11,496 nucleotides of DNA from DAOMOD01 sp035444205 (GTDB lineage: Bacteria > Pseudomonadota > Gammaproteobacteria > Xanthomonadales > BPKI01): assembly GCA_035444205.1 (NCBI GenBank), contig DAOMOD010000137.1, forward strand, positions 1 to 11,496, in the 5' to 3' direction. Below, piece by piece: positions 1 to 5,446 of this stretch. The notes beneath the pieces were generated by a model. It was not told where the DNA came from and did not search any database. It worked only from the letters and a program-made list of their open reading frames with translations. Every line of letters starts with the position of its first letter. Position 1 is the first letter of the stretch. The position numbers were made by a program, and so were the translations under genes.

Positions 1-92
1 CTACGGGCAGGAGTGGTCGCAATGAGTTTGGCTAAGAGGTGCTCGGCATCTTGTTTTACCCCGGAGGGGGATGAGTTGGAAAGGAAGTCTCG
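1..92 (+). other. window edge: possible end of an upstream gene, then short leader
   Basis: One frame reads Y-G-Q-E-W-S-Q and stops at 23-25, so the tail of an upstream gene may end here. A second frame stays open from the edge to a TGA at 94-96, overlapping the start of the next gene. Neither tail is long enough to identify. The stretch from about 26 is less GC-rich than the genes, as expected of a leader. An AAGGAAG at 80-86 is the ribosome binding site for the ATG at 93. In related operons the molybdopterin catalytic subunit would be expected at this place. Confidence 0.3.
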
Positions 93-845
93 ATGACCAG
101 CCTGCCCTCCCTCCCAACGCCCAAGAGGCTCGGCCTCGTCATCGATCTCGACACCTGTGTCGGCTGTCACGCCTGTGCCGTGGCCTGCAAGCAATGGAAC
201 GATATCGGCGCCTTCGGCCCCTTGAGCGACGAGGACACCCAGGGCGCACAGCCCTCCGGCACCTGGTTCAATCGGGTGCACAGCTACGACCTGCTGCCGG
301 AGGGTGGCGGTCACGCCATGACCGTGCACTTCCCGCGTTCCTGCCTGCACTGCGAGAACGCCGCCTGCGTCACTGTCTGTCCCACCGGGGCGAGCTACAA
401 GCGGGTGCAGGATGGCATCGTGCTGGTCGACGAGGCGAAGTGCATCGGCTGCAAACTCTGCGCCTGGGCCTGCCCTTACGGCGCGCGTGAGTTCGATGCC
501 GCGGCGCGCGTCATCAAGAAATGCACCCTGTGCGTGGACCGCATCTACAACGAGACACTGGAGGCCTGGGACCGGGAGCCGGCCTGCGTGCAGGCCTGTC
601 CGACACGGGCACGCCATTTCGGCGACCTCGGCGATCCCGCATCGGAGGTGTCGCGACTGGTGGCCGAGCGTGACGGCCAGGCACTGATGGCGGAGCTCGG
701 CTATCGCCCGGTCAATCGCTACCTGCCGCCGCGACCGCGCCGCGGTAGTGGTCAGAATGCGTCGGAACAGACCGAGGAAGACGACTACGACACGGCGCGT
801 CTGCCCTCGCTGCTGCGCTGGATCGACCGGGCGCTGTCGCGCTGA
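93..845 (+). CDS. DmsB/SoeB-type four-cluster [4Fe-4S] electron-transfer subunit
   Basis: This 250-residue protein carries electrons between a molybdopterin catalytic subunit and a membrane anchor. Sixteen cysteines fall in four ferredoxin-type groups: 22/25/28/32, 84/87/92/96, 117/120/123/127 and 144/147/165/169, enough for four [4Fe-4S] clusters. There is no Tat or Sec signal, as usual for this subunit. AAGGAAG before ATG 93 fixes the start. The order B then C, sharing one base with the DmsC-like gene, is that of DMSO-reductase-family enzymes. The insert between the first two cysteine groups (PSGTWFNRVHS) and the YLPPRPR stretch near residue 210 remind me of SoeB of the sulfite dehydrogenase SoeABC rather than E. 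coli DmsB, which is about 205 residues. That sub-assignment is from memory. The family is secure, the substrate is not. The acidic tail after residue 225 has no assigned role. Confidence 0.93.
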   Translation: MTSLPSLPTPKRLGLVIDLDTCVGCHACAVACKQWNDIGAFGPLSDEDTQGAQPSGTWFNRVHSYDLLPEGGGHAMTVHFPRSCLHCENAACVTVCPTGASYKRVQDGIVLVDEAKCIGCKLCAWACPYGAREFDAAARVIKKCTLCVDRIYNETLEAWDREPACVQACPTRARHFGDLGDPASEVSRLVAERDGQALMAELGYRPVNRYLPPRPRRGSGQNASEQTEEDDYDTARLPSLLRWIDRALSR

Positions 846-1816
846 TGCATCCGGCGCTGTCGGTCATCCTGTTCACCACGCTGTCGGGCGCCGGCTACGG
901 CCTGTGGTGGCTGCTCGGCATCCACCTGTGGAACGGCCATTTCCCGGACAGCGACACGCTCAAGCTGGGCGCGCTGGGCCTTGGCTTCGCCCTGGTCAGC
1001 GCCGGACTGCTGAGCTCCACCGTGCACCTTGGTCACCCCGAACGCGCGTGGCGGGCGCTCAGCCAGTGGCGCAGTTCCTGGCTGTCGCGCGAGGGCGTGG
1101 CGGCGCTGGTCGCCTACCTGCCGATGCTGGCACTCACCTGGCTGCTATGGCATGGCACCGGCCCTGCCGCGGTCGGCGCCACCGGCCTTGCGTTGTCGGC
1201 GCTGGCGCTTGTCACGGTGTACTGCACCGCGCGCATCTACACCTCACTCAGGACCGTGCCGGCCTGGCATAACGCCTGGGTGTTGCCCGGCTTCCTGCTG
1301 CTTGGGCTGTACACCGGCGGCATGGCGTTGTGGGCGCTTCAGGCGCTCGCCGGATATCCACTGACCACGATTCCGCTCGCCGCACTGATGCTGATGGGGC
1401 TGGCGGCCGCTGTGCTCAAGTTGGGCTACTGGCGCTTCATCGACCGTCAGGCCCTGCCGGTGGACAGCGCCTCGGCGCTTGGCCTGAGTGGGCGTGGGCG
1501 GGTCCATCGCTTCGAGGCGCCACACACCGAATCGGCCTTCCTGATGAAGGAGATGGGTTTCCGCGTGGCCCGCCGTCATGCCCAGCGTTTGCGGATGCTG
1601 GCCCTCGTACTGGCCGCAATCCTGCCCGCGATTGCCATTTTCGCGGGATACCATGCGCCGCGCGCACAGGCCTGGCTGGCACCGCCTGCCGCCACCGCGG
1701 CGCTGCTCGGGGTCCTCCTCGAGCGCTGGCTGTTCTTCGCGCAGGCACGCCATCTGGTCGTTCTCTACTACGCGCCTGTGCCTGCCCCTTCCCCTGCAAA
1801 CGCGACGGAGTCCTGA
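845..1816 (+). CDS. DmsC-family membrane anchor subunit
   Basis: This 323-residue integral membrane protein anchors the oxidoreductase and exchanges electrons with quinone. About eight hydrophobic segments can be placed, near residues 5-27, 42-60, 84-102, 108-128, 143-165, 172-192, 250-269 and 280-298. The first loop holds HLGHPERAWRALSQWRSSWL (61-80), the hallmark of the DmsC family. The ATG at 845 shares its A with the TGA of the iron-sulfur gene, indicating translational coupling. The length exceeds E. coli DmsC (about 287), mostly through a loop at 200-245 and a Pro/Ala-rich tail. With its neighbour it makes a DMSO-reductase-family module. Whether it reduces a sulfoxide or oxidises sulfite cannot be told without the catalytic subunit. 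Confidence 0.92.
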   Translation: MHPALSVILFTTLSGAGYGLWWLLGIHLWNGHFPDSDTLKLGALGLGFALVSAGLLSSTVHLGHPERAWRALSQWRSSWLSREGVAALVAYLPMLALTWLLWHGTGPAAVGATGLALSALALVTVYCTARIYTSLRTVPAWHNAWVLPGFLLLGLYTGGMALWALQALAGYPLTTIPLAALMLMGLAAAVLKLGYWRFIDRQALPVDSASALGLSGRGRVHRFEAPHTESAFLMKEMGFRVARRHAQRLRMLALVLAAILPAIAIFAGYHAPRAQAWLAPPAATAALLGVLLERWLFFAQARHLVVLYYAPVPAPSPANATES

Positions 1817-1818
1817 GC

Positions 1819-2550
1819 ATGCGTATATCTTTCGTGATCGCCGCACTGGTCGTCACCCTGCCGCACCAGGCCCGGGCCGAGACCTGGAGCGGAACCGGCG
1901 AACTCGGGCTGGTGATTTCGCGCGGCAACAGCAACTCCGAAACCTTGAATACGAAGCTGGGCCTGAGCCGCGAGCACGAGCGCTGGAAACACAGCCTCGC
2001 CGTGGCCGCTCTGCGCAGCGAACGCGACGGCGACCGCACCGCCAATCGCTGGGAGCTGGGCGGCAAGAGCGATTTCAAGATGTCCGAGGTCAGTTACGTA
2101 TACGGCACCATGCGCTACGAGAACGACGACTTCGCGCCATTCGACTATCAATGGACCGCCGCGCTCGGCTACGGCCGCAAACTGATCGACAGCGAACGCA
2201 CCAAACTCAGCTTCGAGGCCGGACCAGGCTACCGTCGCGCGCGTCCGCGTGACCTGATCTCGCCGATCAGCGGCGCACCGATCGAACAGGATGTCGAGTC
2301 GGATCTGATCCTGCGCGCCGGCGGCAACCTCACCTACCGCATCAGCGACACCACCGAACTCAGCAACACCACCCTGGTCGAGGCCGGCGACGAGAACACG
2401 TTCCTGAAGAACGAACTCGGTGTACAGGTCAGGATCAACGCGCGACTGGCGATGAAGGCCGGCTACCAGCTGCGCCGCAGCAGCGAGACCAGCGGCGACA
2501 CCAGGAAGACCGATACCCTGACCACCTTGAATCTGGTGTACAGCTTCTGA
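1819..2550 (+). CDS. DUF481 (YdiY-type) outer-membrane barrel protein
   Basis: The 243-residue product begins with a signal peptide (MRISFVIAALVVTLPHQARA, cleavage before ETW). The rest is alternating-polarity strands ending in an aromatic C-terminus (NLVYSF), typical of outer-membrane beta-barrels. The opening WSGTGELGLVISRGNSNSET, the Y-x-x-G-x-x-Y/R strand pattern and the late KNELGVQVRIN segment match the DUF481 family, which resembles E. coli YdiY. Its biochemical role is unknown. ATG 1819 lies two bases after the DmsC stop, with GGAG at 1807-1810 as ribosome binding site, so it is probably co-transcribed with the oxidoreductase genes. The open frame extends far upstream inside dmsC, but only the 1819 start gives a signal peptide. 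A functional link to the reductase is not established. Confidence 0.88.
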   Translation: MRISFVIAALVVTLPHQARAETWSGTGELGLVISRGNSNSETLNTKLGLSREHERWKHSLAVAALRSERDGDRTANRWELGGKSDFKMSEVSYVYGTMRYENDDFAPFDYQWTAALGYGRKLIDSERTKLSFEAGPGYRRARPRDLISPISGAPIEQDVESDLILRAGGNLTYRISDTTELSNTTLVEAGDENTFLKNELGVQVRINARLAMKAGYQLRRSSETSGDTRKTDTLTTLNLVYSF

Positions 2551-2575
2551 CAAGTGCGAGCGCGTCACGCCGGCA

Positions 2576-2581
2576 TACAAT
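2576..2581 (+). promoter_or_regulatory. possible -10 element before the M20 gene
   Basis: TACAAT, preceded by CA, lies 28 bases before the preferred start at 2610, in the short gap after the DUF481 gene. It differs from TATAAT at one position. No good -35 hexamer sits at 16-18 bases, so this could be a weak or activated promoter, or chance. The gap is small enough for read-through from the upstream operon. Confidence 0.22.
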
Positions 2582-2609
2582 GGAGCCGGACCCTTCCGGA
2601 ACTGCCAGC

Positions 2610-3896
2610 ATGCGCGCGATTCTGCTCGTTTCACTGATCCTGCCGGCGGCTGCGCCGGGCGCGACCGTCGATCTCGAAGCGCTGGCGGCGCCGGTCGACG
2701 ACAAGGTGCTGGCATGGCGCCGCGACATCCACCAGCATCCAGAGCTTGGCAACCGCGAGTTCCGCACCGCCGCCCTGGTCGCCGAGCACTTGCAGGGGCT
2801 CGGGCTCGAGGTGCGCACGGGCATCGCCCACACCGGCGTGGTGGGCATCCTGCGTGGTGGACGGCCCGGGCAGCGTATCGCCTTGCGTGCCGACATGGAT
2901 GCGCTGCCCGTCACCGAGCAGGTGGACCTGCCGTTCGCCTCGAAGGTCACCACCGAGTTCCGCGGCCAGACCACCGGCGTCATGCACGCCTGCGGGCACG
3001 ATGCCCATGTGGCCATCCTGATGGGCGTGGCGGAAGTGCTGACGGCCAGACGCGAGACCCTTGCCGGCGAAGTGATGTTCATCTTCCAGCCGGCTGAGGA
3101 AGGCCCGCCCGAGGGCGAGGAAGGCGGCGCCGCCCTGATGCTGAGGGAGGGCCTGTTCGACGCGTTCCGGCCCGATGCCGTGTTCGGACTGCACGTGTCG
3201 GCCGGCATTCCCTCCGACACCATCGCCACCCGCGCAGGCCCCTTTCTGGCCGCGGCCGATGCCTTCCGCATCGTGGTCAAGGGCCGGCAGACGCACGGCT
3301 CGCGGCCGTGGAGCGGTGTCGACCCGATCGTCGCAGCCGCGGACATCGTCGGCACCGCGCAGACCGTGGTCAGCCGTCGCGCCGCCCTGACACGGGCACC
3401 TGTGGTGGTGAGTTTCGGCGCCATCCGCGGCGGTATCCGGCAGAACATCATTCCCGATGAGGTCGAGCTGATCGGCACCATTCGCACCTTCGAGCCGGAC
3501 ATGCGCGAGCAGGCCTTCGCCGATCTGCGCCGGATCGCCGAACAGGTGGCGGCAGCTCATGGCGCGAGCGTCGAGGCCGACATTCCATGGATGGACGGCT
3601 ACCCGGTCACGCGCAACGATCCGGATCTCACCGCACGCATGCTTCCCGTGCTGGAACAGGCGGCCGCCGGCAAGGTCGTCGAGATTCCCGCCATCACCGG
3701 TGCCGAGGATTTCTCCGAGTACGGGCGCCACGCGCCAGCGCTGTTCTTCTTCGTCGGCGCAACGCCGCCGGATCAGGACATGGACGCGGCACCGACCAAC
3801 CATTCACCTCTGTTCTACCTGGATGAGGAGGCGCTCAAGCTGGGCACACGCGCCATGCTCGCCGTGGCCCTGGACTTTCTTGGGGGCGTACCTTGA
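2610..3896 (+). CDS. M20D-family metallopeptidase / amidohydrolase, exported
   Basis: This 428-residue zinc hydrolase belongs to the M20D group (hippurate hydrolase, IAA-amino-acid hydrolase, N-acyl-amino-acid amidohydrolase), which splits amide bonds of N-acylated amino acids. Landmarks are DIHQHPELG (39-47), MHACGHDAH (125-133), FQPAEEG (159-165), GLH (193-195), HGSRPWSGVDP in the dimerisation domain (229-239) and GAEDF (364-368). Expected metal ligands are Cys128, His130, Glu164, His195 and His398. ATG 2610 is preferred over the in-frame ATG 2580 because it starts directly on a short signal peptide (MRAILLVSLILPAAAPGA) with TTCCGGA just upstream, so the enzyme probably acts in the periplasm or outside. 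Its stop overlaps the queF region. The substrate cannot be read from sequence. Confidence 0.93.
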   Translation: MRAILLVSLILPAAAPGATVDLEALAAPVDDKVLAWRRDIHQHPELGNREFRTAALVAEHLQGLGLEVRTGIAHTGVVGILRGGRPGQRIALRADMDALPVTEQVDLPFASKVTTEFRGQTTGVMHACGHDAHVAILMGVAEVLTARRETLAGEVMFIFQPAEEGPPEGEEGGAALMLREGLFDAFRPDAVFGLHVSAGIPSDTIATRAGPFLAAADAFRIVVKGRQTHGSRPWSGVDPIVAAADIVGTAQTVVSRRAALTRAPVVVSFGAIRGGIRQNIIPDEVELIGTIRTFEPDMREQAFADLRRIAEQVAAAHGASVEADIPWMDGYPVTRNDPDLTARMLPVLEQAAAGKVVEIPAITGAEDFSEYGRHAPALFFFVGATPPDQDMDAAPTNHSPLFYLDEEALKLGTRAMLAVALDFLGGVP

Positions 3897-4713
3897 GCAC
3901 CCGGGATCAGGCGCTGCTGGGCCGGTCGAACCACCACGCGCCTACGACCCAGGCCTGCTGTTCGCCATCGAGCGCGCGCCCAAGCGTGCCGAACAGGGCG
4001 TGCCCGATCCCGCACCATTCCATGGCGTCGACATCTGGAACGCCTACGAGATCGCCTGGCTCGACAGCCGCGGCAAACCCAGGGTGGCCATCGGCACTTT
4101 CCGCGTGCCGGCCGATTCCACCCACATCGTCGAATCGAAGAGTCTCAAGCTTTATCTGAACAGCTTCGCCGGAACCCGCTTCGACAATCCCGAAACCGTG
4201 CGTAGCGCCATGGGCGCCGACCTCAGCGCAGTCATCGGCTGCAACCTGGCGGTCCTGCTCCGACCGCCCACCGCGCAGGGCTTCTCCATCGAGGCGCTGG
4301 AGGGCGACTGCATCGACGATCTACCGCTCGCCATCGACCACTACGGTCCGCCGCAGCCGGAGCGGCTGCTGGCCGACGACGAGCACAGCGTCGAGGAGAC
4401 GCTGGTTTCGCACCTGCTGAAGTCCAACTGCCCGGTGACCGGTCAGCCGGATTGGGCCAGCCTGCAGATCCGCTACCGCGGCCCGCGCCTGGATCGTGCC
4501 GGTCTGCTGCGTTATCTGGTCGGCTACCGTGACCACGCCGAGTTCCACGAACAGTGCGTCGAGCGCATCTTCATGGACCTGTGGACGCGCACCGCGCCTT
4601 CCGAGCTCAGCGTCTATGCGCGCTACACCCGTCGCGGCGGCATCGATATCAACCCGTTCCGCACCAGCGTGCGCGGTGCCGAACCGGAGAACCCGCGCGT
4701 GGCCCGGCAATAG
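3880..4713 (+). CDS. queF: QueF, NADPH-dependent preQ0 reductase; N-terminus frameshifted
   Basis: QueF reduces the nitrile of 7-cyano-7-deazaguanine (preQ0) to preQ1 in queuosine biosynthesis, in the cytoplasm. This is the long, two-lobed YqcD-type form. Visible are the substrate motif ESKSLKLYLNSF (85-96), the catalytic SNC-PVTGQPDW with Cys184 and Asp191, and FHEQCVERIF with His223-Glu224, counted from TTG 3880. That start gives an unbroken 277-residue frame but an N-terminus (GAYLEHPGSGAAGPVEPPR) unlike QueF. The frame from TTG 3893, which overlaps the M20 stop and has a GGGGGCG site before it, reads STRDQALLGRSNHHAPT, like the usual QueF N-terminus with its 'LGR/K' box, but it is out of frame with YDPGLLF onwards. 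The switch falls near 3941-3945. Activity could survive, since the catalytic parts are intact. It may instead be a damaged gene or a sequence error. Confidence 0.9.
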   Translation: MGAYLEHPGSGAAGPVEPPRAYDPGLLFAIERAPKRAEQGVPDPAPFHGVDIWNAYEIAWLDSRGKPRVAIGTFRVPADSTHIVESKSLKLYLNSFAGTRFDNPETVRSAMGADLSAVIGCNLAVLLRPPTAQGFSIEALEGDCIDDLPLAIDHYGPPQPERLLADDEHSVEETLVSHLLKSNCPVTGQPDWASLQIRYRGPRLDRAGLLRYLVGYRDHAEFHEQCVERIFMDLWTRTAPSELSVYARYTRRGGIDINPFRTSVRGAEPENPRVARQ

Positions 4714-4720
4714 AGGGCTT

Positions 4721-4742
4721 CGGGCGCCTGCGCAGGGCGCCT
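4721..4742. terminator. GC-rich stem-loop after queF
   Basis: CGGGCGCCTG followed by CGCAGGGCGCC forms a near-perfect palindrome (GGCGCC arms around CCTGCGCAGG) eight bases after the queF stop. Only a weak TTCTGC follows, with no T-tract. It may be a termination or mRNA-stabilising structure. Confidence 0.35.
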
Positions 4743-4761
4743 TCTGCAAACAACCGTCAAG

Positions 4762-4796
4762 CCCGGAAAAAGTGTGATTCGGGCCACACTTTCGGG
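4762..4796. promoter_or_regulatory. perfect 8-bp dyad, candidate operator
   Basis: AAAGTGTG (4769-4776) and CACACTTT (4785-4792) are perfect inverted arms separated by 8 bases. An outer CCCG (4762-4765) and CGGG (4793-4796) can extend the stem past a 3-base bulge. No T-run follows, and it lies 25 bases before the first small gene. A regulator-binding dyad or leader hairpin is therefore more likely than a terminator. No convincing sigma-70 hexamers are seen next to it. Confidence 0.45.
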
Positions 4797-4821
4797 TGCT
4801 CTCCGGGACTAGCTTGGTGCC

Positions 4822-4959
4822 ATGGCTATCGAGATCCAGGCACGTCCCGTCAACTGGTGTCCACGCGCGGAACGCCGCCGTCGCCACGCCCGCATCATGC
4901 TGCTCGGGATCATGACCCTGGGCCTCATGTTCTGGGTCATCGGGGGCTTCGCAACATGA
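4822..4959 (+). CDS. small single-span membrane protein, function unknown
   Basis: This is a 45-residue reading frame starting MAIEIQARPVNWCPRAERRR and ending in IGGFAT. A strongly basic stretch (RAERRRRHAR, 14-23) precedes one hydrophobic segment (about 24-43, rich in Met, Leu, Gly), giving a basic-inside, single-span topology. Its TGA overlaps the ATG of the next gene (ATGA), a classic coupling arrangement and the best argument that it is real. The ribosome binding site is weak. I do not recognise the family. The partner gene of 120 residues is soluble, so this peptide might tether or regulate it, but that is a guess. Confidence 0.55.
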   Translation: MAIEIQARPVNWCPRAERRRRHARIMLLGIMTLGLMFWVIGGFAT

Positions 4960-5318
4960 GCGCCGCCGTGGTCGTCGACCGCGTCATGGCGGCGCTGCCG
5001 CCGATGGAGCGCGCGTCCATGGTGACCTTCATGAGGAGCCCGCGCCACGGCCAGCGTGAACTGGTGCGGCTCACCGAACAACTGGCCGGCGAGCTGTTCA
5101 TCCAGTGTTTGATGGATGCCGAACTCGGCCTCGACCAGGACGAACTGGCGCAGGCGATCGGCGCCACCCAGGCCAAGATCATCAGCCCCGCGATGTGGAG
5201 CACGCTGTGCATGAGCCAGTCGGCATTGCAGCGCTTCCAGGTGGCCTATGCGCGACGCTACGTCGAGCAGGTTCTGGGCCGGATGACGCTTGGCTCCACG
5301 CAGCTCGAGGCCGCCTGA
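4956..5318 (+). CDS. hypothetical 120-residue protein
   Basis: This soluble, mostly helical protein starts MSAAVVVDRVMAALPPMERA and ends GRMTLGSTQLEAA. I do not recognise a family. The segment LDQDELAQAIGATQAKIISP (about 55-74) has the spacing of a helix-turn-helix, so DNA binding is possible but unproven. It is unusually rich in Met. There is no signal peptide or membrane segment. ATG 4956 is set by the ATGA overlap with the small membrane-protein gene upstream. The frame stays open further upstream, but that stretch lies over queF and the intergenic dyad. Seven bases after its stop lies the palindromic IS5-like element, whose stem could also end transcription. Confidence 0.7.
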   Translation: MSAAVVVDRVMAALPPMERASMVTFMRSPRHGQRELVRLTEQLAGELFIQCLMDAELGLDQDELAQAIGATQAKIISPAMWSTLCMSQSALQRFQVAYARRYVEQVLGRMTLGSTQLEAA

Positions 5319-5325
5319 GCGGTCG

Positions 5326-5386
5326 CTAGGGAACCTCTGAACAAGTCCTCGCACGTCGCGCGCGGACTTGTTCAGAGGTTCCCTAG
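5326..5386. mobile_element. 53-bp palindromic MITE with IS5-type ends and CTAG duplication
   Basis: GGAACCTCTGAACAAGTCC (5330-5348) and its exact reverse complement (5364-5382) flank a 15-base GC-rich spacer. CTAG sits directly outside each end (5326-5329 and 5383-5386). From memory, IS5 of E. coli has ends of the form GGAAGGTGCGAACAAGTCCC and duplicates a 4-bp C-T-A-R target, so both end sequence and target fit the IS5 group. No transposase is present, so it could move only with help from a full-length relative. In RNA it forms a very stable 19- to 24-bp hairpin, ideally placed between converging genes to act as a two-way terminator. Confidence 0.8.
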
Positions 5387-5401
5387 CGTTCCCGGGCATC
5401 T

Positions 5402-5427
5402 GCTGTGGCGCCATCCTGCGCCACAGC
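5402..5427. terminator. 10-bp perfect stem-loop between convergent genes
   Basis: GCTGTGGCGC (5402-5411) and GCGCCACAGC (5418-5427) pair perfectly around a 6-base loop. It lies 19 bases beyond the stop of the minus-strand collagen-like gene. No U-tract follows on either strand, so it is terminator-like rather than a textbook intrinsic terminator. With the neighbouring palindromic element it gives two strong hairpins in 128 bases. Confidence 0.5.
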
Positions 5428-5446
5428 GGAAGCAACGAAAAGGTGT

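Noticed and set aside
1330..1818. Long open frame upstream of the DUF481 gene as part of that protein
   Set aside because: It lies over the DmsC gene in another frame, and the ATG at 1819 starts a clear signal peptide with a ribosome binding site.
2631..3803. 390-residue minus-strand open frame
   Set aside because: It is antisense to the M20 gene, with composition typical of a GC-rich shadow frame and no recognisable domain.
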